DNA of 22,253 bases from an uncultured Spirochaetia bacterium (GCA_937967705.1 CALCJG010000404.1:1-22253); one strand, 5' to 3'; positions 1 through 7,998 are shown, numbered from the stretch's first letter. The notes: generated by a model not told the origin, from the sequence alone. Numbers and translations are program-made.

Positions 1-47
1 GACCACCGAGATCTACACTCTTTCCCTACACGACGCTCTTCCGATCT
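1..47 (+). other. Illumina P5/TruSeq adapter remnant
   Basis: These 47 bases match the 3' portion of the Illumina P5 / TruSeq Universal adapter, from GACCACCGAGATCTACAC through the read-1 primer site ending in GCTCTTCCGATCT. Genomic sequence begins at base 48. This is library sequence left on a contig end, not biology. The adapter has no stop codon in the frame of the following gene (frame starting at base 3), so a gene caller may extend that protein backwards into it. Confidence 0.98.
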
Positions 48-812
48 AAGAAGCTCCTCACTCCCGACGGGATTCGACGGCAGAACCGTGCGCTGGTTGC
101 GGGGGCACGCCTGGTGGAGGAATCCGCCGATGAGGATAAGAGCGGGGAAGCCCTGCTCCTCTTCGATGGCTACCGGGAAGGGGGCACGGTGATGAACGGG
201 CTGATTGCCCGTTACGCGAGGGAGGGCAGATGCTTTCTGCTGAAGAAGAACCTCTTCAACGAGCTGGATCTCTTCGGTACGGGGCGTCCGCTTCTGGTCA
301 GGACTCTGCCGGAAATGGGGGAGTGGAACGGGGAAGAGCCCTCAGGCTGCGTTCTCATGCTGCCCTTTCAGGACCCGTCTAACGTGGGAGCGGCGGTGCG
401 CTCCGCCCTGGCCTTCGGGGTGAGGGAGGTGATCCTTCTCAGGGAAGCGGCCCATCCCTTCCATCCCCGGTCCGTGCGGGCTTCGGGAGGCGCCGTGCTG
501 AAGGTCCGCTTCCTGAGGGGGCCGGCTCTGGCGGCCCTTCCGGACCTGGCCCGGGACAGGGGGCTCGGAATCATCACCCTGGACCGGGAGGGAGCGCCCC
601 TGAGGGGATACCCTTTCCCGGAGAATTTTTTCCTGATACCGGGGGTCGAGGGGCCGGGACTCCCGGATGAGCTCAAGGGCACGGCGCTTTCCATTCCCAT
701 TGGAAAGGAAGTGGAATCCCTCAACGCCTCCGTGGCGCTCTCCATCGCCCTCTACGAATGGAGTTCGGGGAACAATCAAGACCGGACTGTCATCAGACGG
801 GGGCTAGAGTGA
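48..812 (+). CDS. SpoU/TrmH-family RNA 2'-O-methyltransferase, 5' truncated
   Basis: This protein probably transfers a methyl group from S-adenosylmethionine to a ribose 2'-OH in rRNA or tRNA. The three SpoU motifs are visible in order: DPSNVGAAVRSALAFG (Asn and Arg of motif 1), IPGVEGPGLP (motif 2), and IPIGKEVESLNASVALSIAL (motif 3, with the SLN-S-A core). Together they indicate the SPOUT knot that binds the cofactor. The reading frame is open from base 48 without a stop, and its first codons (KKLLTPDGIRRQNRALVAG) look like the usual N-terminal substrate-binding region. The true start is therefore lost beyond the adapter junction. A GTG at 114 gives 232 aa but is not needed as a start. The exact RNA target cannot be read from this fragment. 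The gene ends 17 bp from the stop of the convergent minus-strand gene. Confidence 0.85.
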   Translation, partial: KKLLTPDGIRRQNRALVAGARLVEESADEDKSGEALLLFDGYREGGTVMNGLIARYAREGRCFLLKKNLFNELDLFGTGRPLLVRTLPEMGEWNGEEPSGCVLMLPFQDPSNVGAAVRSALAFGVREVILLREAAHPFHPRSVRASGGAVLKVRFLRGPALAALPDLARDRGLGIITLDREGAPLRGYPFPENFFLIPGVEGPGLPDELKGTALSIPIGKEVESLNASVALSIALYEWSSGNNQDRTVIRRGLE

Positions 813-829
813 CTTTCGCCGCTCCGACT

Positions 830-1213
830 CTAACGGCGGCCGCTCCCTCTTGTGCAGCGGCCTTTGATGCAGACGGGCCTGCAAAGCCAGGGGGCGCATC
901 GGATGCGTACAGGGCATTTGGCGGCATAATAGGCCTTTGAAAGCTCCTTGAGCCGGCGGGCGGAGGTTTTATCCGTCACGCCGCCGCAAAGGGACTTTTT
1001 CGATACCGGTCCGTAACAGTCGCAGTCGGCTCCGGTGCGGCATCTGCCGCCGGCGCCGGACAGCGTTTCGTCATAAAGTTTTTCAATCTCACCACAGGTT
1101 TTTTCCAAGGTTCCGGCGGGCGAATCCGGGGTCGGCATTATTGCGAAGAGAAGGAGCGCAAGCCCCGCCGTGACCAAGAAGAGAAGAACCGGAATGCAAG
1201 GTGTCGATTTCAT
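830..1213 (-). CDS. small cysteine-rich exported or membrane-anchored protein
   Basis: I do not recognise this 127-aa family. Residues 1-5 are polar or basic, followed by a hydrophobic stretch at about 7-26 that would act as a signal peptide or N-terminal anchor. No clear lipobox is present. The rest is rich in cysteine: ten Cys between about residues 39 and 121, grouped as CRTGADCDC, LCGG, and CPVRIRCAPWLCRPVC followed by GRC. This suggests a disulfide-bonded or metal-binding domain outside the cytoplasm. The start is ATG at 1211-1213 (minus strand), with an AAAGGA ribosome site in the 15-bp gap after the histidine kinase stop. The two genes are therefore probably one transcript, with the kinase first. 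A partnership with the kinase sensor is possible but is inferred from position only. Confidence 0.65.
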   Translation of the reverse strand: MKSTPCIPVLLFLVTAGLALLLFAIMPTPDSPAGTLEKTCGEIEKLYDETLSGAGGRCRTGADCDCYGPVSKKSLCGGVTDKTSARRLKELSKAYYAAKCPVRIRCAPWLCRPVCIKGRCTRGSGRR

Positions 1214-1228
1214 GGAGTTGTTCCTTTG

Positions 1229-4200
1229 TCATTTCAGCGGAGATTGCGTGTCCCGGAGTACCTCGTGGAGCACGCGGCTCAGATCATCCAGGCTGAAGGG
1301 CTTGGCAATGACGCTGGCGAAGCCGTAGATGCCGTACTCCGCCATGATGGGATCGTTGGAATAGCCGCTGGAGACGACAGCCCTCACCTCGGGATCGATT
1401 TCCAGAAGCTGGCGCATGCACTCCCTTCCTCCGGTGCCCCCGGGGATGGTCAGGTCCATGATCGCCGCCGCGTAGGGTCTGGCCTCATCCAGGGCCCGGC
1501 GGTACATCGTCACGGCCTCATCGCCGTCCCTGGCGAAATCCACCTCGTAGCCCAGATAACGGATCATCTCCCCGGCTACCTTTCGTATCGTCTCCTCGTC
1601 ATCCATCAGGAGTATCCGCCCCTGACCTCGAAGGGGTTCGCTGTTCCCCGGTACGGGATCCCGGCCGGTCTCCCCGGTAGCCGGGAGAAAAATATAGAAA
1701 CAGGAGCCCTCGCCGGGTCGGGACGTTGCGTGGATAAAGCCGTCATGGCGTTTGATGATGGAATGTGCGATGGTGAGCCCCAGTCCGTTGCCCTGTTCCT
1801 TGGTGGAAAAGTAGGGATCGAAGATTCGGGTCATGATGTCGGGGTCGATTCCCACTCCCTGATCCCTTATCGAGAGAGCGAGGTAACGTCCCTTTTCCAG
1901 AGTGAAGGGCAGGGGGGCGCCCTGATAGGATTTCAGAGGGGTATCCAGCAAGACGTTTTCCGCCGTGACCTCTATGACGCCGCCGGAGGGCATGGATTGT
2001 TTGGCGTTGATGATCAGGTTGTTGACCACCTGCCGGATCTGACCCTCATCGGCATTGACATGCCACAGGTCTTCGGGAATGTTCAAAACGCTCTTGATGT
2101 TGGAACCGCTGAGGGCAAAGGCCGCGGCCTCGCGGATGATACCCGAAAGAGAGATGACCTTCATGATGGGGGATCCCCCCCGGGAGAAGGTGAGTAGCTG
2201 CTGGGTAAGGTCCCGGGCGTGCCAGGCGGCCTTCTGGGCCTCCCTGAGGGAAAGCGCCAGGTTCTCGTCGTCGTCAGTGCGGGTTAGGGCCAGGGAGACA
2301 TTTCCCAGGATCGAGGTGAGGATGTTGTTGAAATCATGCGCTATCCCCCCCGCGAGAACCCCGAGGGATTCCAGTTTCTGGGTCTTGATGAGCTCTTCCT
2401 CGAGTTTGCGGCTCCGGGTGATGTCCCGGAAAACGAGGACCACCCCGATGATACGGTTGTCCCTGTCGCGGATGGGGGCCCCGCTGTCGGCGATGACCCG
2501 TTCCGTTCCGTCGCGGCTGACGAGGATCGTATGATTGGCAAGCCCGATAATATCCCCTGTTGAGAGGACCCGCTTGACGGGGTTCTCGCAGACCTCCCCG
2601 GTCTTCTCCCGCACGATATGAAAGACCTCCTCCAGGGGACGGCCGGCAGCCTCCTCGGCGTTCCATCCCGTCAGCTCTTCCGCGACGCGGTTGATGAGGA
2701 GGATGCGTCCCGCGTCGTCTGTGGCGATGACCCCGTCGCCTATGCTGCGGAGCGTGACCGCAAGGCGCTCTTTCTCCATGGAAAGCTCCATGCGGGCCTT
2801 CTTCCTCTCGGAGATATCTTCCACCATGCTGATGATGAAGCGGTCCTCGTCATCGGTCTCCTGCATCACCGAGACCGTGAGGCGTCCCCAGAAAATGCTT
2901 CCGTCCTTCCGTATGTAGCGCTTGTCGGTCTGATTGCGCCCGCCTTGACCCCAGATGAGATTTTCCACCAGCTCCCGCTCCTCATCCCGGTCTTCGGGGT
3001 GGGTCAGGTCGAGCTTGCTGACGTCTTTCAGCTCTTCCCAGGAGTAACCCGTCATTCTCAGAAAGGCGGGATTGGCCTCGAGGATCCGCCCGTTGATGTC
3101 TGCCACCGTGATGCCGATGGCAGAACCCTGGAAGATGGTTCGGAAGCGTGTCTCGGAGCGGCGCAGGGCTTCCTCCGATTTTTTTTCGCGGGTCATGTCG
3201 GTCAGTATACCGGTGATCCCCTTGAGCTCCCCTTTTTCAAAATAGGGCCGGCTTGCCGAACGGACGTAGATGGTGGATCCCCCGGCGGATATGATTCGAA
3301 ACTCATAGGGTTCCCAGATGCCGTGCAGTGTTCTCTGAAAGCTTTCCATCAGGGCAGGAATGTCCTTGGGATGAATGAATTCCGTGAAGACGTGGTTCAG
3401 CAGGTCCTGATCCCGGTAGCCGGTTATCTGCTGCACTGCCGGGCTGATGTAAGTAACACGTCCTTCCCGGTCCAGGGTAAAGAGCGTCTCGCTGATGTTC
3501 TCCACCAGATTGCGGTATTTCTCCTCGGATTTCCGCAGGGTTTCCTCGATCTGCCTCCGCTCCGAGACGTCCCGGGCGGTTCCCTGGATGCCGTAGGGTT
3601 TTCCGTTCTTGAAGATCAGGCGGGAGTTGATCTCCAGGGCCAGTCTGTGCCCCTGCCTGTCTAGTATCTCCACCTCGAAGAGGGTGGAGGCCCGGTTGTC
3701 CCTCTTCCTTCGGATCATCATGCGGATAAAGTCCTGGTATTCCGGGGCTATGACGTCGTAGATGGACATCTTTTCTATCTCCCCGGGGGTGTAGCCGGTA
3801 ACCTGGCAGGCCTTGTTGTTGAAGGACAGGAGTTTCCCCTCGAAGTCATGAGTGTAGATGATGTCGTTGGCGTTGTTGAAAATCTCCCTGTAGCGCAGCT
3901 CGCTCTCTCTCAGCTCCTCCTCTGCACACTTGCGGTCGGTGATGTCGAAAGCGGCACCCAGGAGGACCGTCTCCCCCTCAAAGGTTATTGACGTGGCCGT
4001 GTAGTCCACCCAGCGCTCTACGCCCTCCTTGGTGACGATCTTGAACTCGTAATGGTCCGGGACCCGTTCCTCCCTGAGACGGGCCAGGCCTCGTTCCCGG
4101 GTGAGGTCCTTGTAATCCTGGTGAACGATGTCCCAGAAGGAAAGGGTCGAGAGTTCCTCCCGGCTGTATCCGCTCATGCGCTCGAAGGCGGGATTGACAT

Positions 4201-4933
4201 AGATGAAGTGTGTCCGCTGAATGATGAAGATGGCCGACGCGATGCTCTCGGCAAGAGCCCGGAACCTGGTTTCACTCTCCCTCAGGGAGTTCACCATGAT
4301 CTTGTGCTGGGTGATGTCGCGGATGATTCCCTGATAGCCTATGACCACGCCGCGGGTATTTTTCTGAACGGTTGTGCTGATGAGGCAGTCGATCACCCTC
4401 CTGTCCCTGCGGATCAGTTGTATCTCGTAGTCCCTCAGGGAGCCGGTTCGTCCCCGCAGCTCCTCGAATTTCCTGCGTTCCTCCTGCAGGGCGAAGATGG
4501 CCGTGATCTCCTTTCCGATCAGTTCCTCCCGTGTATAACCCAGCATCTCCAGCATGGCCCGGTTGACGTCGATAAAGTAGCCTTCGTTGGACCGGATGTA
4601 GATGGCGTCCATGGATTTCTCGAAGAGGGTGCGAAACTTGAACTCGTTTTCCAGGGACTGCTCGAAGAGGCGTTTGCGGCGCAGGAACAGCTGAATGAAG
4701 AGGGCGATCAGCAGGCTCAGGAAACCCGTCAGGAAGAGACGCAGGGTGATTTCACCGCGACCGGGCATGATGAGGCGCTCGAGGAAGCTGCCCTTCTGGA
4801 AGATCAGAACATCCACCGCCGATTCCGTGAGCCAGTAGAGGGCAATGAAGATGATCCAGAGAACAAAAAAGGCGGCTATATCCCCGGCGTAGGGGCGCAT
4901 ATGTCCCATGCTGTTCTTCTCGTTAACGGCCAT
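1229..4933 (-). CDS. membrane-bound hybrid histidine kinase with six PAS domains and a receiver domain
   Basis: This is a sensor kinase of 1234 residues. It has two membrane segments (about 20-36 and 64-85), then six tandem PAS domains (about 96-213, 220-338, 343-463, 466-586, 590-713, 718-843). Repeated N-P/N-x-A and GY/GW-x-x-E-E-L patterns with short linkers between PAS units mark the boundaries. A HisKA domain follows with AGGIAHDFNN, where His866 is the phosphorylation site. The HATPase domain shows the N box NNLIINAKQSM, then DQGVGI and GNGLGL. A C-terminal receiver has an MDDEE acidic pocket, phospho-acceptor Asp1160 in IMDLTIPGG, and the conserved AKPF Lys. With no DNA-binding output, phosphate probably passes on to a partner not present here. 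I chose ATG at 4931-4933 because an AAGAGGTG ribosome site sits just upstream. The GTG two codons earlier overlaps that site. The PAS ligands cannot be read from sequence. Confidence 0.92.
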   Translation of the reverse strand: MAVNEKNSMGHMRPYAGDIAAFFVLWIIFIALYWLTESAVDVLIFQKGSFLERLIMPGRGEITLRLFLTGFLSLLIALFIQLFLRRKRLFEQSLENEFKFRTLFEKSMDAIYIRSNEGYFIDVNRAMLEMLGYTREELIGKEITAIFALQEERRKFEELRGRTGSLRDYEIQLIRRDRRVIDCLISTTVQKNTRGVVIGYQGIIRDITQHKIMVNSLRESETRFRALAESIASAIFIIQRTHFIYVNPAFERMSGYSREELSTLSFWDIVHQDYKDLTRERGLARLREERVPDHYEFKIVTKEGVERWVDYTATSITFEGETVLLGAAFDITDRKCAEEELRESELRYREIFNNANDIIYTHDFEGKLLSFNNKACQVTGYTPGEIEKMSIYDVIAPEYQDFIRMMIRRKRDNRASTLFEVEILDRQGHRLALEINSRLIFKNGKPYGIQGTARDVSERRQIEETLRKSEEKYRNLVENISETLFTLDREGRVTYISPAVQQITGYRDQDLLNHVFTEFIHPKDIPALMESFQRTLHGIWEPYEFRIISAGGSTIYVRSASRPYFEKGELKGITGILTDMTREKKSEEALRRSETRFRTIFQGSAIGITVADINGRILEANPAFLRMTGYSWEELKDVSKLDLTHPEDRDEERELVENLIWGQGGRNQTDKRYIRKDGSIFWGRLTVSVMQETDDEDRFIISMVEDISERKKARMELSMEKERLAVTLRSIGDGVIATDDAGRILLINRVAEELTGWNAEEAAGRPLEEVFHIVREKTGEVCENPVKRVLSTGDIIGLANHTILVSRDGTERVIADSGAPIRDRDNRIIGVVLVFRDITRSRKLEEELIKTQKLESLGVLAGGIAHDFNNILTSILGNVSLALTRTDDDENLALSLREAQKAAWHARDLTQQLLTFSRGGSPIMKVISLSGIIREAAAFALSGSNIKSVLNIPEDLWHVNADEGQIRQVVNNLIINAKQSMPSGGVIEVTAENVLLDTPLKSYQGAPLPFTLEKGRYLALSIRDQGVGIDPDIMTRIFDPYFSTKEQGNGLGLTIAHSIIKRHDGFIHATSRPGEGSCFYIFLPATGETGRDPVPGNSEPLRGQGRILLMDDEETIRKVAGEMIRYLGYEVDFARDGDEAVTMYRRALDEARPYAAAIMDLTIPGGTGGRECMRQLLEIDPEVRAVVSSGYSNDPIMAEYGIYGFASVIAKPFSLDDLSRVLHEVLRDTQSPLK

Positions 4934-4950
4934 GATCACCTCTTCCCTTT

Positions 4951-4978
4951 AGTATATCAGGAGAAAGGTTTATTACAA
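4951..4978 (-). promoter_or_regulatory. possible sigma-70 promoter for the histidine kinase
   Basis: Read on the minus strand, TTGTAA (4978-4973) lies 16 bp before TATACT (4956-4951), matching 4/6 and 5/6 of the sigma-70 hexamers. The predicted start would leave a very short leader containing the AAGAGGTG ribosome site of the kinase gene. The position fits a divergent promoter facing the one at 5071-5096. This is judged by eye only. Confidence 0.35.
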
Positions 4979-5070
4979 GGAAAAATTCACCAAACGGGCC
5001 CCTTCTGTTCATCGAAACGAATCATCACCCCCCTGTCTTGCCCGGAGGGGTTTGGGGAGCGTAAAATCTC

Positions 5071-5096
5071 TTGACAAAATCGAGGGAGCGTATAAT
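5071..5096 (+). promoter_or_regulatory. promoter with consensus -35 and -10 and a 14-bp spacer
   Basis: TTGACA at 5071-5076 and TATAAT at 5091-5096 are both exact sigma-70 consensus hexamers. The 14-bp spacer is shorter than the usual 16-18 bp. Transcription would start near 5103 and serve the small gene at 5121, and perhaps the rpsB cluster beyond it. A TTG-started reading frame at 5052 would overlap this promoter, which supports using ATG at 5121 instead. Confidence 0.55.
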
Positions 5097-5120
5097 GAGG
5101 TTGAATCTGAAGATTCGGTT

Positions 5121-5357
5121 ATGGTTTTTGAAAAGGGAAATCTGGGCTACTTTCTCTCCTTCGTTTTCATAGGCGCCCTTCTGGGGTCGGCTCTGGGGGC
5201 GTTGATTGCGAAGATGGTCCCGGCGCTCTCCCTGATAAAAGAAAACCTGACCGGCCCCGTGGGATTTAATCTGGAGATCTTAAGCTTCAGCCTGCGGCTG
5301 AATATCTCGGCGGTTCTGGGAATTGTCGCCGGGGTGTTTCTTTTTAAAAAGGCCTGA
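5121..5357 (+). CDS. small DUF4321-like membrane protein
   Basis: This is a 78-aa protein with two hydrophobic segments. The first (about 8-31) is rich in small residues (FIGALLGSALGALIAK); the second (about 58-75) ends in a short basic tail (FLFKKA). Between them is an amphipathic, beta-like stretch (FNLEILSFSLRLNIS). Length, G-x-x-x-G pattern and the LNIS-x-x-LGI motif fit my recollection of DUF4321 proteins, whose function is unknown. It is probably an inner-membrane protein. The start is ATG 5121, downstream of the promoter hexamers. An in-frame TTG at 5052 would give 101 aa but lies upstream of the promoter. No strong ribosome site precedes the ATG. The rpsB leader follows it directly. 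Confidence 0.65.
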   Translation: MVFEKGNLGYFLSFVFIGALLGSALGALIAKMVPALSLIKENLTGPVGFNLEILSFSLRLNISAVLGIVAGVFLFKKA

Positions 5358-5367
5358 GGGCCAGAAG

Positions 5368-5572
5368 GCCGCACCTGCGGCTATCACGTACTGTCCGGGG
5401 ACAGGATCCCGTAAGAGGCAGTATAGAGATTTAAACCGGCAAGATCCGGTTGCCGCCTTCCGCAAAAGGGTATAAATCTTTCAGTGAAACAGGGACTGCC
5501 GCCCGACAGGGGGGGCAGGCTTGGGTGCATTTAAGGCACTATTACATTTTTTTATGATAGGGGGTAACTTCA
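5368..5572 (+). promoter_or_regulatory. hairpin-rich leader upstream of rpsB
   Basis: The 215-bp gap before rpsB holds four inverted repeats: GCCGCA/TGCGGC (5368-5381), CTGTCC/GGACAG (5391-5404), AACCGG/CCGGTT with a 6-nt loop (5434-5451), and a longer stem at 5496-5518 pairing CTGCCGCCC with GGGGGGCAG apart from one G-G mismatch. A weak GTGC/GCAC stem (5525-5539) and a run of seven T (5547-5553) come just before the AGGGG ribosome site at 5559-5563. A -10-like TATAAA at 5471-5476 might mark an internal promoter, but its best -35 (TTGCCG, 15 bp away) is poor. S2 operons are known to be autoregulated through leaders in some bacteria. Whether this one is, I infer only from the structure. Confidence 0.45.
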
Positions 5573-6454
5573 TTGTCAGTGGTATCAATGAAAGCGTTAT
5601 TGGAATCCGGTGTCCATTTCGGGCATCAGACGAGAAGATGGAATCCCAGGATGTCGCAGTTCATTTTCACTGCCAGGAACGGGATTCACATAATCGACCT
5701 TCAGAAGACCATGCAGAGGTTGAAGGTCGCCTACAGTGCCATGAAGGAGATAGCCGCCAACGGGGGCAAGGTTCTCTTCGTGGGCACCAAGAAGCAGGCC
5801 CAGTCTGCCGTTGTGGAATATGCTCAGAAATGCGGCATGTTCTACGTTTCCGAAAGATGGCTTGGCGGTCTCCTGACCAATTATCACACGGTCAGCAAGT
5901 CCATTCAGAGGCTGAAAGAGCTGGAAAGGATGAGCGAAACGGATATATGGGATGCCGAGACGAAGAAAGAAATCATGATGCTCAGAAAAGAGCTGGCCAA
6001 GAAGCACAAGGTTCTCGCGGGGATCAAGGACATGGCAAAGCTTCCCGACGCACTGTTCATCATAGATCCCAAGAGGGAAAACATCGCCGTCAACGAGGCC
6101 CGGAAGCTCCGGATACCCATTTTTGCGGTGGTGGACACCAACTGCGATCCCGAGGAAATCGATTATCCCGTGCCGGGCAATGATGACGCCATCAGGGCCA
6201 TCGCACTCTTTCTGGAGGTCATGTCGAGGGCCATCATTGAGGGCGCCTCAGGCGGCCAGGATGCAGAGGGCTTTGAAGAAGCGGAGCCCGATGTCGCCGA
6301 AGAGAGTGAAGCCGATGAGCCCGCAGAAACAGCCGCAGAGGCCGAGAAATCCGAGGCCGGCGACGCCAGCATGAAGAAAGAGCTGGATATTAAGGAAAAT
6401 TACAGAAAAAAATACGAGCAGGAAGAGAACGATTTCGAGGGAGAGGAGAAATAA
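5573..6454 (+). CDS. rpsB: 30S ribosomal protein S2 with acidic C-terminal tail
   Basis: This is ribosomal protein S2, which binds the 30S head/body junction and is needed for S1 assembly. Family motifs include [19 protein letters not shown] at the N-terminus, [35 protein letters not shown], and [21 protein letters not shown]. The start is TTG at 5573: it gives the N-terminus MSVVSMK, which matches the usual M-x-V-V-S-M-K of S2 proteins, and AGGGG lies about 9 bp upstream. The conserved fold ends near residue 222. After it comes a tail of about 70 residues very rich in Glu, Ala and Asp that ends in a charged Lys/Glu stretch, making the protein 293 aa against the usual 230-260. It is followed by tsf, as in most bacteria. 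Confidence 0.97.
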   Translation: MSVVSMKALLESGVHFGHQTRRWNPRMSQFIFTARNGIHIIDLQKTMQRLKVAYSAMKEIAANGGKVLFVGTKKQAQSAVVEYAQKCGMFYVSERWLGGLLTNYHTVSKSIQRLKELERMSETDIWDAETKKEIMMLRKELAKKHKVLAGIKDMAKLPDALFIIDPKRENIAVNEARKLRIPIFAVVDTNCDPEEIDYPVPGNDDAIRAIALFLEVMSRAIIEGASGGQDAEGFEEAEPDVAEESEADEPAETAAEAEKSEAGDASMKKELDIKENYRKKYEQEENDFEGEEK

Positions 6455-6462
6455 TCCTCTCC
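6440..6462 (+). promoter_or_regulatory. perfect 8-bp hairpin across the rpsB stop codon
   Basis: GGAGAGGA (6440-6447) and TCCTCTCC (6455-6462) form a perfect stem with a 7-nt loop that contains the TAA stop of rpsB (6452-6454). No T-run follows, so it is not a standard terminator. It could pause or partly terminate transcription between rpsB and tsf, or protect mRNA ends. The rest of the 136-bp gap up to tsf is GC-rich, and I see no second promoter in it. Confidence 0.4.
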
Positions 6463-6590
6463 TCCGGGAATCGGTATCAGGCAGACGGTTTTGCCGGAAT
6501 TATTGAGCGAGGATGGATGGACGCGCGGGCGGTCTGCGGAAGGCCCCTGGTTGCCCGGGCGCAAAATACATTGTAACGAGGTGAAGTAAA

Positions 6591-7187
6591 GTGGCAGACA
6601 TAACAAGTGAAATGATCAAGGAACTTAGGGAAAAAACACTGGCGGGGATGCTGGATTGCAAGAAGGCCCTCGTGGAATGCGGCGGCGACATGGAAAAGGC
6701 CGTGGACTTTCTGCGGAAGAAAGGGCTGGCCTCCGCCGGCAAGAAGATGGGTCGTCAGGCCAAAGAAGGGATCGTGGCCACCTATATACATACCAACAGC
6801 AAGATTGGTGTGATGCTGGAGCTGAACTGCGAGACCGATTTTGTGGCCCGGAACACGGAGTTTCAGGAACTGGGCCGTGAACTCTGCATGCAGGTGGCGG
6901 CCGCAAGTCCCCAGTATGTGGACGTAGAGGATGTTTCCCAGGAAGACATAGAGCGGGAGAAGGAGATCTACCGCGCCCAGCTCAAGGAAGGGGGAAAGCC
7001 AGACAACGTGATCGATAAAATAGTTGAAGGAAAGATCAAGAAGTATTATTCTGAGGTATGCCTGCTGGAGCAGGAATCCATAAGGGATTCGAAGGTGATT
7101 ATCAGGGATCTCATCAAGAACAAGATCGCTACGATCGGGGAGAACATCTCCGTTGGTCGTTTCGTACGGTTCGAGGTGGGTAAGTAG
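6591..7187 (+). CDS. tsf: elongation factor Ts
   Basis: EF-Ts releases GDP from EF-Tu during translation. The 198-aa protein has the N-terminal UBA-like region with [12 protein letters not shown] (first family signature), then [12 protein letters not shown] (second signature, the EF-Tu contact region). It ends with the [15 protein letters not shown] segment typical of the family. It is the short form of EF-Ts, about 200 residues, lacking the longer core of the E. coli protein (about 283). The start is GTG 6591, supported by the CGAGGTGAAG ribosome site and by MADIT-S matching family N-termini. It lies between rpsB and pyrH, the common bacterial order. Confidence 0.97.
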   Translation: MADITSEMIKELREKTLAGMLDCKKALVECGGDMEKAVDFLRKKGLASAGKKMGRQAKEGIVATYIHTNSKIGVMLELNCETDFVARNTEFQELGRELCMQVAAASPQYVDVEDVSQEDIEREKEIYRAQLKEGGKPDNVIDKIVEGKIKKYYSEVCLLEQESIRDSKVIIRDLIKNKIATIGENISVGRFVRFEVGK

Positions 7188-7189
7188 GA

Positions 7190-7921
7190 ATGGATTCCGA
7201 CGGTGACCAAAAGAGGAAACCCTACAAGCGAATACTGCTGAAGATCAGCGGGGAGGCCCTGTCCGGCGAGGACATCAACGGGATCAACCCCAAGATCGTG
7301 AAGAAAGTTGCCGCCGAGGTCGCTGAGGTGCAAAAGCGGGGCGCCCAGCTGGCCATCGTTATCGGCGGCGGCAATATCTTCCGCGGCAGCATCGGGGAGG
7401 CCCTGGGAATGGACCGGGGAACCGGGGATTACATGGGGATGCTGGCCACCGTCATCAATTCCCTGGCCCTGCAGGATGCGTTGGAGAAGCTGGGGGTGCC
7501 TACGCGGGTCATGTCGGCTCTCCAGATGCAGGCCGTCGCGGAGCCCTACATCCGGAGGCGCGCCCTGCGCCATCTGGAGAAGGGAAGGGTCATCATACTG
7601 TCCGCCGGGACGGGCAATCCCTATTTCACAACGGACACGGCGGCCAGCCTCAGGGCCATAGAGATCAGCGCCGACATCCTTCTCAAGGCCACCAAGGTGG
7701 ACGGGGTCTACGACAAGGATCCCTTGCAGCACGGCGATGCGGTGAAGATCGAGAAGATATCCTATATCGACGTAATCAAGAGCCAGCTGAGGGTTATGGA
7801 CCTTACGGCCATCTCCCTCTGTATGGACAACAGTTTGCCGATTTGCGTGTTCAATCTTTTCCAGGAAAATTCCATAAGAAGAATCATCTCCGGCGAGGAA
7901 ATCGGCACACTGATCTATTAG
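7190..7921 (+). CDS. pyrH: UMP kinase
   Basis: UMP kinase turns UMP into UDP with ATP in the cytoplasm, feeding all pyrimidine nucleotides. The 243-aa protein is of normal length and belongs to the amino acid kinase fold. Visible motifs are [10 protein letters not shown] (ATP phosphate loop), [48 protein letters not shown] (UMP and allosteric region), and [15 protein letters not shown]. It starts two bases after the tsf stop, so the two are co-transcribed and probably translationally coupled. The first ten residues are extra and polar compared with the shortest homologues. Confidence 0.97.
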   Translation: MDSDGDQKRKPYKRILLKISGEALSGEDINGINPKIVKKVAAEVAEVQKRGAQLAIVIGGGNIFRGSIGEALGMDRGTGDYMGMLATVINSLALQDALEKLGVPTRVMSALQMQAVAEPYIRRRALRHLEKGRVIILSAGTGNPYFTTDTAASLRAIEISADILLKATKVDGVYDKDPLQHGDAVKIEKISYIDVIKSQLRVMDLTAISLCMDNSLPICVFNLFQENSIRRIISGEEIGTLIY

Positions 7922-7998
7922 CCGTCATTGGCCGTATCGGCTGTGGTGTTTGATGAGTCGTATTCCAAAACATGTCAAAGGCATTTTAGGGGGAACCT

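Noticed and set aside
1226..2197. 323-aa open frame on the plus strand inside the kinase gene
   Set aside because: It is antisense to HisKA, ATPase and receiver domains that are clearly coding, and it shows no family pattern. Long shadow frames are expected at this GC content.
4052..5074. 340-aa plus-strand open frame opposite the PAS region
   Set aside because: It is antisense to conserved PAS repeats, and its residues show no domain, signal or membrane pattern.
5052..5120. TTG start giving a 101-aa form of the DUF4321-like protein
   Set aside because: The TTG is upstream of the consensus promoter hexamers, and the added residues are not hydrophobic or conserved-looking.
5521..6183. 220-aa frame overlapping the start of rpsB
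   Set aside because: It is out of frame with the conserved S2 protein and rich in Gln, Arg and His, as expected of a shifted frame.
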